Of a stretch of 64,000 nucleotides of DNA, positions 46,089 to 57,936 are shown one piece after another. Position numbers and translations under genes: made by a program. The stretch is from positions 17,690,063 to 17,754,062 of the forward strand of contig NC_039362.1 in NCBI RefSeq assembly GCF_003573695.1, in the 5' to 3' direction. The notes beneath the pieces were generated by a model. It searched no databases, was not told the DNA's origin, and worked only from the letters and a program-made list of their open reading frames with translations. Within the stretch, counting starts at the first letter, position 1. Each line of letters starts with the position of its first letter. This stretch comes from Papaver somniferum. Lineage: Eukaryota > Streptophyta > Magnoliopsida > Ranunculales > Papaveraceae.

Positions 46089-47647
46089 TGATATGTGCAT
46101 AATTCATATGATTTTAGTATCCATTCCATACTTGCTTTAGCTATTATTCTTGCATATTTTCGTATTGTTACTCTTGTTTTCTCTTATTTGTGTCAATTAG
46201 GTGAATCATCCAAAAAGGAGCTATAAAGTGCTGAAAAGAGCTAGGAAGATAAGTATTCCAATAATCCAAGCGCCCAAGTCCAAGAGAAGTGGAAGAAGTG
46301 CGACGAAAAGGAGAAAAACGCTCAAAATCAAGAATCAGGACAAAGACCAAGATTAACTCATTCAAATTAAGGATTTATCATCATCATATTGAATAGAATT
46401 GAAAGATAAAAAGAATGCGAAAAGAATGAGGTCATTCCGAGTTCGGATGAAGAAGTTGTGGCTAAAACAGTTTTTATTGAATACCGAAGACAGTGAAGTC
46501 CGCGAACTGGGTTTGCGAACCGAGTTCGCAGACTTATTTCCGAAAATTTCTGCTGGAATTTGAATTTTTCTGACTGGGTTCGCGCACTTAGCAAATGGGA
46601 AACGTGTATTCACACTTTGGAAGGCCTAAGGGCACGTTTGGGAACGTTAATTCGTTATTTTGGGTCGGGTTCTTGAACCGAACCCAATACGTGAACGCCA
46701 AGCAATGTAAAACCTATAAAAAGGTATAGGTTATGTGAAATCATATCACATCATAAGTCACGAAATTGTTAGGGTTTGGAGAGAAGAAACATCACACAGA
46801 GCGATTATCAATCGTAACGTTATCTCTTTACTTTTCTCATATGTTTATCATGGATGTTTCTACATCCATGAGTAGCTAAACACCTATTGATTGAGGAAGA
46901 ATTCTAAGTTGTAAACAAGATTTGAGTTATTATATTAATCTACTTTGAAGTTCTTCATACAATTATCGTTTGTTTATACTATAATTAATATTTATGATTG
47001 ATTGATAGATTGTTTAGGTGGCCAACTAAATTGATTTGTTGATTCAATTTATTACTGGTATTGAGTTAAGAGATAAGTAATCGTCGAATAACCTTTACAC
47101 AAGTAGAGAACACAAAACCTTGTAGAGGTATTCTGTGGAGCGATTGTGTGTATGAACAACACTAAAAAGTAGACCTTGATCTAAGAGTCTAACTAGTAGG
47201 ATCAACCTATAAATTCACAAAACATAAAGCATTCAATTGAATTACACCTTGAGTGATCTACTACTTGGTGGTTCATTGAATAGAATCTGGTAGGCGAGAA
47301 CTTCCGTATCCAGTGATATAAGGGATTTAGGGGATATCACTGATCTAGCTGTTATTCTACGGTTGGTGATAATATATGATTAACGACGAGTAGGCAATTA
47401 TAATAACTCATTGACGGTTTATATACGAAGAAGGATTCCTCGATCATATCTCTCTTTATTGATTTCAATACAATTTTATTTGCTTTGATTATTTATTTTG
47501 TTCACAATCTAAAACAAAACCCCCTTGTGACACTTTGACAACTAAAACTCACTGCTCTTCGTGGGAACGATCCTTACTTCCATTATATTACCAGTTAATT
47601 GTGTGGAAATAAGATTATTAATTTGATTGCACTTACGACACGCATCA
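46089..47647 (+). repeat. 5' LTR of element E
   Basis: TGATATGTGCATAATTC to ACGACACGCATCA. Near-identical to the 3' LTR. It contains the palindromic motif zone (46496-46595), a TATA box, and a perfect 10-bp hairpin TCATGGATGT/ACATCCATGA at 46849-46872. Confidence 0.95.
46715..46722 (+). promoter_or_regulatory. TATA box of the element E 5' LTR
   Basis: TATAAAAA about 120 bp downstream of the palindromic motif zone. The same box is at 56789 in the 3' LTR. Confidence 0.65.
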
Positions 47648-47652
47648 ATTTT

Positions 47653-47670
47653 TGGCGCCGCTGCCGGGGA
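47653..47670 (+). other. Primer binding site of element E
   Basis: TGGCGCCGCTGCCGGGGA, five bases after the LTR. It matches, but for one base, the aspartate-tRNA-type site I recall for Athila-like plant elements. Confidence 0.8.
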
Positions 47671-47834
47671 GCAGTCGGTAGCTTTAGTTGTTATTTTTCT
47701 TTGTTATATTCTTGTTTTTAGACTTTCTTTTTAGTTTTTAATTTTGTTTTTCTATATTTTTATTTTCAGGTACTTAATCTCTGGCACCTAAAGACTGGGA
47801 ATACCAGAGGTGCGGAATCCAAACTCGTAGGGGA

Positions 47835-50607
47835 ATGGTACTTCAAGCACATCCACAGTTGCAAGAAGAACCTTCTACATCAACAATGGTAGGCGGTACA
47901 AATAATCCACCACATCCACCTGCGGAGAAGAAGTTAGGAGAGTTGACATCTCCATGCTTAGATTCACAACCGCTGTGTATTACAATCACTAACCCAGTGG
48001 AGCTGAAGTTGAGCTTACTTCATCATCTGCCAAAGTTCAAGGGACTTCCAGGTGAAGATCCGAATCGTCATCTTCGAAAATTTCAACAGAAGATGACAAG
48101 TCTTAGGAAAATTACCGAAGATAGTGATACAACATTGATGCAAGCCTTCCAATTCTCTTTGATAGATTCATCGGAAGAATGGTTTTATTACCTTCCTCCT
48201 AGGAGTATTACAACATGGAGTGACATGAGAGAGTTATTTCTAGAAAAGTATTTTCCTGCTTCTAAGGCAGCCTCTGTTCGTAAGGAGATTAGTGGAGTTC
48301 TTTAGATTACTGGGGAGTCTCTCTATGAATACTGGGATAGGTACCAAAGTCAGTGGCAAGCTGTCCTCACCACAACATAGCTCCAACACTCATCATTCAA
48401 TATTTCTATGAAGGACTACTTCTAGAGAAACGAAATTTGTTTGATGCAGCCGCTGGTGGTTCACTTACTGAGAAGACAATCTCGCAGGCAACCAGGTTGA
48501 TTGAGAGCGTGGCTTCGAATGCTCAGCAATTTTATACCAGAAATGACTCAAATGTCAGAAGAGTTAGCAATATGGAGGAAACTTCACATTCAGAGCAACG
48601 GATGAACAATATAGAGAAGGTATTACAAAGGATGGCAGCAGTGATTATTCCATCATAGGAAGATGAAGCCGAGGTAAATTCCATATTTCCTAATCAGAAA
48701 CCAAGGTATGATCCCTACTCTAATACTTACAATCCGGGGTGGAAAGACCACCCAAATTTTAGTTATGCTAACAAGCAAGCTGCAACTCCTAATCCTTATG
48801 CGAGACAAAATGGATTTCAACAACAATTCCAGCATCCTCAACAACCTCAGAATCAAAGCTCCAGCCTTGAATATTTTCCGAAAACCTACATACATAAACA
48901 AGATACAATTTTGCAAAGACAGGATATGGCGATTAAGAACATTGAGACACAAATGGGTCAATTAGCCACTTCCTTAGGTAATTTAGAAGCACATGCAGCT
49001 GAAAAACTACCATCTCAATCGTTTGTGAACCCAAGAGAGCATGTTAATGCAGTAACTCTAAGAAGTGGGAGACAAACTGAAGAACCACAACAACAACAAC
49101 AACAACAACATCAACATGTGGTTAGTAACGACATCGAAAAGGTGATGAGCGATTAATTCTTCCATATTTACTACCCAAAATATATATTGTTGGTGCTTAT
49201 TTTGGTATTGATTGTGTTTTTGTAGGTAAATGAATAAAATGGGCTCTTCCAAGAAAATCGGCTAAAACTAGGATTCCAAGAAGAAAATATGGACTTCGGA
49301 GTACATGGGTCGTGGATACTTTTGTATCTAAATGGGATAGGCCCAATTTAAGTTAGTGAAGGAGATGATGGTCTGAAGTTGGTTTAAGAAACTAACATGC
49401 TCGGGCATTTTGGTCTCGTGGATTTTAGGATGAAGGACTTGGTGATTAGTTCTCTAAGGATTTAGGAGGTATCACGTAAAATAAAAAATCCTACTCAATA
49501 ATTAATGTACGAGGTATGTCGACATGGTGGAGGAAAAAAAGAAACTAAATATCTTTTGCAACTAAAGAAGATTGATTTTGAGCATAATATATACTTCACC
49601 ACATTAATACATGACGCCTGTTTTGGAATTGAGATAATGACAGAATGAGTACTTACCTCGTACATAAGATCAGTATGTGCTCATATAATATTATCTTTCC
49701 CATGAAAATAAAAGCAAGTGGTCGTACATGTGGCGAGTCTTTATTAGGTGATATTGTGTATTCTTAGACAAGTGGCACACTCCCATTGGACATGACATGT
49801 GGAAGAGAATTAAAAGAGGAAGGTTAGATTTTGTTGAAATCTATATATTGATGTCGACAACAGAAAACCAGGGAGTCATTTTTTTTGGATAGCCGGTGAG
49901 CCGGTAGCCAATGTCACAATTTTCTTTTATTTCTTCTATTTAGTTTTCTTGTAATAATGAGGAACTAGAATCACATGTTGGGACGACAGATGGAGCCATT
50001 TTTCGTCATTGTGGTAAATAAATTAATTTCTTTTTATGACTACTTGCACTGTTTATGAAATGATTTATGATTTTTATTGAATGGGTGTCATTTCAATTGA
50101 TGGGTCATGCTTATCTAAAATGTTTTGATGTCTCATGCTTTAGCTTTACATTCATTGCTCTCAAAATCTACATTAGGCAAGGAACTAGAGTCAACAAATT
50201 GTTATCATACAAGCTATAATTGTGCAGGAATAATTTTGAATCACATGAATGGAATTTGATGAAATTCTTAGTCCCAGTACCTCTCACCATTGTTAACATT
50301 ATTTGTATATTTATTTTTATTAAATTTAAAAATCGAACCTTCACAAGTCTTAGAAGAACTCTACTACTACAACAACTTTTGAAACCCATTAAAAGGAAGA
50401 GGAGGAAACCATCCCAAAGGAAAATCCAATCTCAAACGGCCAACCTAAGGACACGGTTCCCACTTTTACCATACCACCTCCTTTCCCTAGTCGTTTTTCC
50501 AAGCCAAAGAAGCAAGCTCAAGACAAGGAGATCATGGACATTTTTAGCAAGATACACATCAACATTCCATTTATTGAGGCCATCAGAACCGTACCCAGTA
50601 TGCCAAG
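47835..50607 (+). pseudogene. Gag of element E, split by solo LTR H
   Basis: Start at 47835 (MVLQAHPQLQEE); an upstream start is possible. The core (HHLPKFKGLPGEDPNRHLRK, WSDMRELFLEKYFPASKAAS) is followed by TAG at 48303, a frameshift near 48353, CPHHNIAPTLIIQYFYEGLL, AAGGSLTEKT, a stop at 48656, then YDPYSNTYNPGWKDHPNFSY, MGQLATSLGNLEAHAAEKLP, AVTLRSGRQ and a polyglutamine run. LTR H enters at 49143 after NDIEK. After the second target copy the frame resumes exactly (EEEETIPKENPIS) to FIEAIRTVPS, then slips by one base near 50600 into YAKVLKDFCTRKDRL. Gag forms the particle; this copy is dead. Confidence 0.9.
49143..50391 (+). repeat. Solo LTR H (1249 bp) of the D/F LTR group inside gag of E
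   Basis: Flanked by AAAGG (49138-49142, 50392-50396). It starts TGATGAGCG and ends CCCATTA (terminal CA mutated to TA). Its 3' part (49975-50330) aligns with the end of the F LTR (61085-61480), including GGGACGACAGA and CCCAGTACCTCTC. Removing it restores the Gag reading frame, which confirms the borders. Confidence 0.85.
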
Positions 50608-50610
50608 GTT

Positions 50611-51545
50611 TTGAAGGATTTTTGTACAAGAAAGGATAGGTTGATTGCTAATGAGATTACTCAGGTGGGCGAAAGTGCTACAGCTATGTTACTTAAGAAG
50701 ATGCCTACAAAGTGTGAAGACCCTGGTGGCTTCACAGTTCCCGTCACCATTGGTAAGCGACGATTCGAGCATGCTTTGCTTGATTTGGGTGCTTCCATAA
50801 GTGTTATGTCATCCGATGTTTATGATTCTTTGAATCTTGGACCTTTAAAAGAGGCAAAGATTACTACTCAATTGGATAACAAGTCCAATATATATACTAA
50901 GGGAGTCGTGGAGGACGTGTTAGTTCAAGTGAATCAATTAATCTTTCCGGTTGATTTTTACATTATGGATATGCACAATGGAGATAATTGTTCATCTACT
51001 TCGTTACTTCTTGGGAGACCGTTTATGAAAACTGCAAAGACGAAGATTGATGTTGATAGTGGTGCACTCACTATGGAATTTGATAAAGAGATCATACGGT
51101 TCAATATTTTTGAAACCATGCGCTATCCTAGTGATGTTCACTCGGCTTTATCCATTGATGTTATTGGTTTGTTGCCACAACAAATGTTTGATTTGAATGC
51201 TGAAGATGAACTTGGAGTTGTGCTACGAAATATCATTGATTTGGACATTCATGGACAACCGAACCTGGACGTTGACTTAGCCAAAGAGCTAGTGGAGATG
51301 TGTGGTGCTTTAACATCACTACAAGAAGCAAAAACGGGTAATATTTCTTACATTTCTTTACCCATAACTAATGAGGTTCCTTTACCTTCTATTGTGCAGG
51401 CACCAAAACTTGAATTAAAATACGCATACTTGAGTGATAAAGAAGAACTTTCGGTGATCATTGCAAAGAACCTCACCCCAATACAAGAAGAACGCCTCCT
51501 TAGGGTTCTGAAAGAGCACAAACGGCTATTGGTTGGACAATTGCT
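50611..51545 (+). pseudogene. Protease and protease-RT linker of element E
   Basis: The frame runs from KDFCTRKDRLIANE through the aspartic protease: PVTIGKRRFEHALLDLGASI (active site DLGA, normal for Athila). Then SSTSLLLGRPFMKTAKTKID and a linker with Asp/Glu-rich segments and LELKYAYLSDKEELSVIIA lead to RT. A one-base frameshift at about 51520 shifts to the frame GWTIADIKGISPSMCMHRIK; the unshifted frame ends at 51588. Protease would process Gag-Pol. Confidence 0.88.
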
Positions 51546-52505
51546 GATATTAAAGGCATTAGTCCATCCATGTGCATGCATAGAATAAAAATGGAAGATG
51601 ATTTTAATCCAGTACGTGATGCTCATCGTAGGCTTAACCCCCCAATGATGGAAGTCGTGAAGAAAGAGATCCTCAAATTACTCAGTGTGGGGGTGATTTA
51701 CCCAATTTCTGACAACAAATGGGTTAGCCCGGTACAGGTGATACCTAAGAAAGCTGGTGTCACTGTTGTTAGAAATCAAGATAATGAACTTGTTCCTACA
51801 AGGGTTCAAACTGGATGGAGAGTGTGCATAGACTACAAAAATCTTAATGCCACAACCCGAAAGGATCACTTTCCTTTGCCTTTCATTGATCAGATGTTAG
51901 AGAGGTTAGCGGGGCATTCATATTATTGCCTGTTGGACGGTTATTCGTGGAACAATCATATTGTTATTGCACCAGAAGATCAAGAGAAGACTACTTTCAC
52001 TTGTCCTTTTGGTACGTTTTCCTATAGACGATTGTCGTTTGGTCTTTGCAATGCACCTGCCACTTTTCAGAGATGCATGGTTAGTATATTTTCTTACTAT
52101 GTGGAACGCATAATTGAGGTATTTATGGATGATTTTAGTTTTTATGGTGATTCATTTGATTTTTGTTTACAAAATCTTGAAATTGTGCTTAAAATATGCA
52201 TAGACACTAATCTCGTTTTAAATTGGGAGAAATGCCACTTTATGGTAAACCATGGAATAATGCTTGGTCATATTGTGTCCTCTTGAGGGCTCAAAGTTGA
52301 CAAAGCAAATATAGACTTAGTAAGAAACTTAAAATATCCCACTTCGGTGAGGGAAATTCGTTCTTTTCTTGGTCATGTAGGTTTTTACAGGCGGTTTATC
52401 AAGGATTTCTCCAAAATCTCAATGCTGATGTGCAAATTATTGCAAAAAGAGGTTATTTTTTACTTCAACAAGGAGTGAAAGGATGCCTTTGATAAGTTCA
52501 AAGAG
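51523..52505 (+). pseudogene. Reverse transcriptase of element E (broken)
   Basis: From GWTIADIKGISPSMCMHRIK through WVSPVQVIPKKAGVTVV, GWRVCIDYKNLNATTRKDHF, YYCLLDGYSWNNHIVIAPED (first catalytic Asp region), TFTCPFGTFSYRRLSFGLCN, and EVFMDDFSFYGDSFDFCLQN (MDD box intact). A TGA at 52284-52286 interrupts at GHIVSS, followed by GLKVDKANIDLVRN, SFLGHVGFYRRFIKDFSKI and another TGA near 52480 before [11 protein letters not shown]. Both stops look like single substitutions. Confidence 0.92.
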
Positions 52506-53030
52506 TTGTTGACAACTTCACCAATTATCAAGTCACCGGATTGGAGTTTACCATTTGAATTAATGTGTGATGCAAGTGACTATGCAGTTGGAGCCGTTTT
52601 GGGTCAAAGAGTAGACAAGCTGTCTCATGTGATTTATTATGCATATAGGACCCTAAACGATGCACAAATTAACTATTCTACCACTGAGAAAGAATTTTTG
52701 GCTATAGTATTTGCACTAGAAAAATTTAGATCCTATTTAGTGGGTTCAAAAGTGGTTGTATATTCTGATCATGCATCACTTAGGTACCTACTAAAGAAGA
52801 AAGAAGCTAAGCCAAGACTTATACGGTGGATTCTACTATTGCAAGAATTTGATTATGAAATCAAGGATAAAAGAGGTGTTGAAAATACTGTTGCTGATCA
52901 CCTTAGCAGACTTGTTGTTTTCGAAGAAGAACTTCCTTTACAAGATCGTTTTCCAGACGAACAACTTTTCTCAATTGAAGATTCAACACCTTGGTACGCG
53001 GATGTAGTTGGTTACAAGACAAGTACCTAG
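52506..53030 (+). pseudogene. RNase H domain of element E
   Basis: [20 protein letters not shown] (first Asp), [20 protein letters not shown] and [20 protein letters not shown] (Glu), [20 protein letters not shown] (Asp), [13 protein letters not shown] (last Asp). All four acidic residues are present. The domain is open throughout, but the flanking polyprotein is interrupted on both sides (stop at 53028-53030). Only one RNase H is present, as expected for Athila and unlike element C. Confidence 0.9.
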
Positions 53031-54279
53031 TACAATGTCTAATTTTCAAAAGCTTAAGCTTAAGAAAATAGCCAAGCAGTATGTGTAGGATGAGCCATAC
53101 TTGTGGAAATACGGTTCTAATCAAATCATCTGCAGGTGCGTACCTAATTCTGAATTTCAATCTATTCTTACTTTTTGTCATACTTATGCATGTGGAGGTC
53201 ACTTTGGTTCTAAACGTACCGCTTTCAAAGTACTTGAAAGTGGCTTTTATTGGCCTACCCTATTCGAGGATGCATATATTTTTTGCAAATCTTGTGATAG
53301 ATGTCAAAGAACGGGCAATCTAGGTGCTCGAAATCAAATGCCACTCACACCAATTCTTGCTGTTGAAGTATTTGATGTGTGGGGAATTGATTTTATGGGA
53401 CCTTTTGTCAATTCTAATGGGAAATTTTATATACTTCTTGCTGTGGATTATGTTTCAAAATGGGTGGAAGATAAATCCACCCCTACTAATGATTCTCAAG
53501 TTTTTTGTGAGTTTGTGAAGGAATATATCTTTTCTAGACATGGTACACCAAGAGTGGTTATCAGTGACTGAGGTTCACATTTTCAGAAATCCTTCCATGC
53601 TCTACTCAAGAAGTACAATATAACACACAGGGTTGGTACGCTGTATCACCCACAAACTAGTGGGCACGCCGAAATCTCGAACCGTGAGATTAAATCCATT
53701 CTTGAGAAAACCGTAAACACTACACGGAAAGATTGGAATTATAGGCTTAATGATGCATTATGGGGATATAGAACGGCATACAAAACACCGATTGGTATGT
53801 TTCCATATCGGTTGGTTTATGGAAAAGCTTGTCATCTTCCGGTTGAACTTGAACATAAGGCATATTGGGCGATAAATATGTGCAACATGGATTATGACAA
53901 TGCGGGGAAACAAAGAAAGTTACAACTTAATGAGCTAGAGGAGATACACAATGATGCGCACGAGAGTTCTCGTATATACAAGGAAAAGACGAAACTTTTC
54001 CATGACAAGATGATTTCTCGAAAGAATTTTGTTGTGGGGCAAAAAGTTCTTTTATTTTATTCTCGTCTTAAATTATTTCCTGGTAAGCTAAGGTCCAGAT
54101 GGATTGGACCATATGTTGTTACTGATGTTTATTCTCATGGCGCAGTTGAAATTTCTAGCCTTAGAGATGGAAAAAATTTAAAGGTGAATGTCCATAGATT
54201 GAAGCCATATTATGAAAGAATTTCTTATGTGGATATGGATGTGCAAGAATTTCATGATTATCTCCCTCTGGAGGAGTAA
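53031..54279 (+). pseudogene. Integrase of element E (broken)
   Basis: After two stops (53028-53030 and a TAG near 53086) the zinc-binding part reads FCHTYACGGHFGSKRTAFKV and CKSCDRCQRTG (HHCC). The core has VWGIDFMGPFVNSNGKFYIL (first Asp), GTPRVVISD (second Asp) followed by TGA at 53569-53571, and [20 protein letters not shown] (catalytic Glu). The C-terminal part includes [51 protein letters not shown] and ends [13 protein letters not shown], stop 54277-54279. All catalytic residues are present. Confidence 0.92.
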
Positions 54280-56150
54280 TTGACGGAATGCCAAGTCGGG
54301 CTGAGAACATTAAACTAAGCGCTAAATGGGAGGCAACCCATCGGTTTTGTATCTATATCCCTTTTGTTTTTAATTTTCTTAGTTTTGCATATCATATCTT
54401 GCATTCCCATCTTAGATTTTACAAGTCCTATATCTATAATGAAAGTTTTGACAAATTCTCGTCAGAAAATTCTGACTGCGCAGTTGTCACGAAAATAACT
54501 CTCGAGACTTCATACGGAGTACGATTTGAGTGGTTGACCCAAAATTTTAAATATGACAGACTAAAATTTCTTTTCCAAGAAGAAAATATGAATTCGGAGT
54601 CTGTTAAGTTGGAGCGATAGGCCTGGACATTTGAGTTTTGGTATTTTTCCAGAACTTTTTCAGATTGCATGATAGTCAGTCCGGAGGCCATCAAAGTCAG
54701 AATTTTTATGGAAACTTTGTTCCCTTTTGACATTTTATAGAAAATATGTAGGCGAACAACTTTCGTTTAGGATGTTTTTCCTAGTTCCCTACCCATTGGT
54801 ACAGTTTTCGAGTTTAATTTGTTGTTACGTCAGATTTCAGAATTTTCGGTTTTGAACATTGAGGACAATGTTGAGTTTAAGTGTGGGGGAGCATTTAGTA
54901 TCATACTATTTGCATATGCACATAACAAATAATATTCTTTGATTTCATGCATCCTTGAGACTTCATCTTTTGGAGTTAATTATGAGCTAGTTAGGATGAC
55001 ACTCTACAACTCTTTAAGGTTGAAACAGTTCTTACGGCTATAAATTAAGTTCAATTTATTTCAATCCTTAAATATATACGTTCATAATTGAATGTGAAAC
55101 TAAACTATGGTAGTCGTTTGAAAGAATCATCCTCGCAATCATTACTGAATCACTTTCTTTTTATTTTTGCAGTTTATGTTTCTCTAAAGTGATTTGGTGG
55201 GATCCTAATACTGCCGTGGATGTTGTAGCAAGGTAATCATTGGTTGAGTATATAAAAGTCGCATAGACAATTTTCTCACACTCTTAAAGAGTAAAGAGTG
55301 AGCCGTAAAAAAAATAGAAAAAGAAACGAAAAGAAAAGAAAATAAAAAAATATTATATAAGGCTCCTATTCTTTTATCGACACTAATAAATGATAAGTCC
55401 GGAATCGCGGATAATCATAGTTGATGAAAACAAAAACCATATCATCATTATGTAGCAAGTCAAAAGACTATTGATGAGGTTCTTGACACTTGGATAGAAG
55501 TATGTGTGAAACGACCTAAGCAAGCGTGGAGTGCAGGATCCAAGGCAACTATCACATACTTGCTGAAAAGGAACATGCGCTTAGAATATCTAATCATGTG
55601 GTCGAGTTAAATGGGTGCTTCTCTCAGCTAGTGCTCTATAAATATATATCCTTTGATGACATTCATGCAAGTATTGTGGGTAACATCTTTCACTTAAGTC
55701 AACATTTGCACACTTCACTTTTGTATTTTCATTTTCTTATCTATCCATGTGATTTCTGTATGCGAGTGTTGTGATAAACGTTGCAACAAGTATGATGACT
55801 ATCTTAGTAGAGTTTTGCAAGCAGGTTGAATGTCACACGCAAGTAATTGCTTATGTGTGATGATTGGAATGTATGTGGGATGTTTGTGGCTAAAGAACAT
55901 ATGCAAGCTAATTATTTGTATTTCTACTTTGTGTCTATCCTTAGTGGTTCTTCCAAGGAAAGAAATTGGAGTAGGTTTTGTGGGTATACCTCTTGTAAGC
56001 CCTCACAAGACTATAACTCGTCCACTAGGGACACCTAGGGGTTTAAAAGCATGTTATTCATGCTAAGAGTAACCATATCCTCACGACATGGAGTTGTTGT
56101 ATTTAGGATTAGTTTTATTTAGTTTTCTTGAGGACTATAAAAATCTAAGT
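54280..56150 (+). other. Non-coding 3' interval of element E
   Basis: It begins with the GCCAAGTCGGGCTGAGAACA and GCGCTAAATGGGAGGCAACC blocks typical of the post-integrase region of Athila-like elements. No env-like frame with signal peptide or membrane segment is preserved; the frame at 54288-54620 has no recognisable family. The interval holds an internal polypurine module (54857-54891). Confidence 0.7.
54857..54891 (+). other. Internal GAGGAC/polypurine module of element E
   Basis: CATTGAGGACAATG, spacer, TTTAAGTGTGGGGGAG. A second copy of the module next to the 3' LTR; CATTG/CAATG can pair as a tiny stem. Confidence 0.65.
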
Positions 56151-56162
56151 GTGGGGGGAATT
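56129..56162 (+). other. Polypurine tract of element E with upstream GAGGAC box
   Basis: TTGAGGACTATAAAAATCTA, then AGTGTGGGGGGAATT, directly before the 3' LTR. Confidence 0.85.
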
Positions 56163-57723
56163 TGATAAGTGCATAATTCATATGATTTTAATATGCATTC
56201 CATACTTGCTTTAGCTATTATTCTTGCATATTTTCGTATTATTACTCTTGTTTTCTCTTGTTTGTCTCAATTAGGTGAATCATCCAAAAGGATATATAAA
56301 GTGCTGAAAAGATCTAGGAAGAGAAGCATTTTCAAGAATCCAAGCGCCCAAGTCCAAGAGAAGTGGAAGAAGTGCGACGAAAAGGAGCAAAACGCTCAAA
56401 ATCAAGACTCAGGACAAAGACCAATATTAACTCATTCAAATTAATGATTTCTCATCCTCATATTGAAGATAATTTAAAGATAAAAAGAATGCAAAAATAA
56501 TGAGGTCATCCTGAGTTCGGATGAAGAAGTTGTGGCTAAAACAGTTTTTATTGAATACCGAAGACAGTGAAGTCCGCGAACTGGGTTTGCGAACCGAGTT
56601 CGCAGACTTATTTCCGAAAATTTCTTCTGGAATTTGAAGTTTTCACACTGGGTTCGCGCACTTAGCAAATGGGAAACGTGTATTCACACCTTGGAAGGCC
56701 TAAGGGCACGTTTGGGAACGTTAATTCGTTATTTTGTGTCGGGTTCTTGAACCGAACCCAATACGTGAACACCAAGCAATGTAAAACCTATAAAAAGGTA
56801 TTAGGTTATGTGAAATCATATCACATCATAAGTCACGAAATTTTTAGGGTTTGGAGAGAAGAAACATCACACGGAGCGATTATCAATCGTAACGTTATCT
56901 CTTTACTTTTCTCATATGTATATCATGGAAGTTTCTACATCCATGAGTAGCTAAACACCTATTGATTGAGGATGAATTATAAGTTGTAAACAAGATTTGA
57001 GTTATTATATTAATCTACTTTGAATTTCTTCATATGATTATCGTTTGTTTATACTATAGTTAATATTTATGATTGATTGATAGATTGTTTAGGTGCCCAA
57101 CTAAATTGATTTTTTGATTCAATATACTGCTAGAATTGAGTTAGGAGATAAGTAATCGTCGAATAACCTTTACACAAGTAGAGAACACAAAACCTTGCAA
57201 AGGGATTCTGTGGAGCGATTGTGTGTATGAACAACACTAAAAAGTGGACCTTGATCTAAGAGTCTAACTAGTAGGATCAACCTATAAATTCAAAAAAGAT
57301 AAAGCATTCAATTGAATTACACCTTGAGTGATCTACTACTTGGTGGTTCGTTGAATAGAATCTGGTAGGCGAGAACTTCCATATCCAGTGATATAAAGGA
57401 TTTAGGGGATATCACTGATCTAGCTGTTATTCTACGGTTGGTGATAATCTATGATTAACGACGAGTAGGAAATTATAATAACTCATTGATGGTTTATATA
57501 CGAAGAAGGATTCCTCGATCATATCTCTCTTTATTGATTACAATACAATTTTATTTGCTTTGATTATTTATTTTGTTCACAATCTAAAACAAAACCCCCC
57601 TTGTGACACTTTGTCAACTAAAACTCAATGCTCTTCGTGGGAACGATTCTTACTTCCATTATATTATCAGTTAATTGTGTGGAAATAAGATTATTAATTT
57701 GATTGCACTTACGACACGCATCA
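56163..57723 (+). repeat. 3' LTR of element E (1561 bp)
   Basis: TGATAAGTGCATAATTC to GACACGCATCA. It has TATAAAAA at 56789, the motif zone at 56570-56665, and the hairpin at about 56929-56952 with one mismatch (TCATGGAAGT). Confidence 0.95.
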
Positions 57724-57728
57724 ATCCA

Positions 57729-57922
57729 CCGGTTCCTTGAGTAGTCTTTCGTCTTGTATGATGATTGCCATGGAGTTCTTGAGCTCAACTACACTTTCTA
57801 TCCTAGTCTGAGACCTTAGGTATAGTAGAATAGAAATGAAGACTTATAGTTTTGATCACTAACATTGACAAACATGCTTGAGATAGCAATCCATGCAAGT
57901 TCGACCGAGAAATGATCTAACA
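57729..57922 (-). repeat. L4 part 3 (start of the Copia 3' LTR)
   Basis: It resumes L4 after the second ATCCA and ends ATGATCTAACA, i.e. the LTR begins TGTTAGATCAT on the minus strand, directly after the polypurine tract. Confidence 0.9.
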
Positions 57923-57936
57923 ATCTCCCCCTTTGT
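57923..57936 (-). other. Polypurine tract of Copia copy S3
   Basis: CAAAGGGGGAGAT on the minus strand before TGTTAGA. The AAAGGGGGAGA(T)TGTTAGA arrangement is that of long-LTR Copia elements. Confidence 0.8.

Larger units (their letters stand above)
46089..57723 (+). mobile_element. Element E: complete but decayed Athila-type Ty3/Gypsy retrotransposon
   Basis: LTRs at 46089-47647 (1559 bp) and 56163-57723 (1561 bp), TSD ATCCA (46084-46088, 57724-57728), inserted in L4. Order: PBS, gag, protease, RT, RNase H, integrase, a non-coding 3' interval, PPT. Athila features are the PBS, the Gag blocks YDPYSNTYNPGWKDHPNFSY and AVTLRSGRQ, the DLGA protease site and the FMDDFS form of the RT box. Solo LTR H (49143-50391) splits gag. 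Frameshifts and stops occur in every domain. Net length without H is about 10.4 kb. Confidence 0.95.

Noticed and set aside
47653..47670. tRNA-like sequence
   Set aside because: Only the 18-base complement of a tRNA 3' end is present (primer binding site), not a tRNA gene.
50611..53030. Possibility that RT/RNase H belongs to an integrated pararetrovirus
   Set aside because: LTRs, TSDs, PBS, PPT and a downstream integrase with HHCC and catalytic residues identify an LTR retrotransposon.
54288..54620. Possible env-like ORF after integrase of E
   Set aside because: No signal peptide, membrane segment or conservation can be shown, and the start of the frame overlaps a conserved non-coding block.
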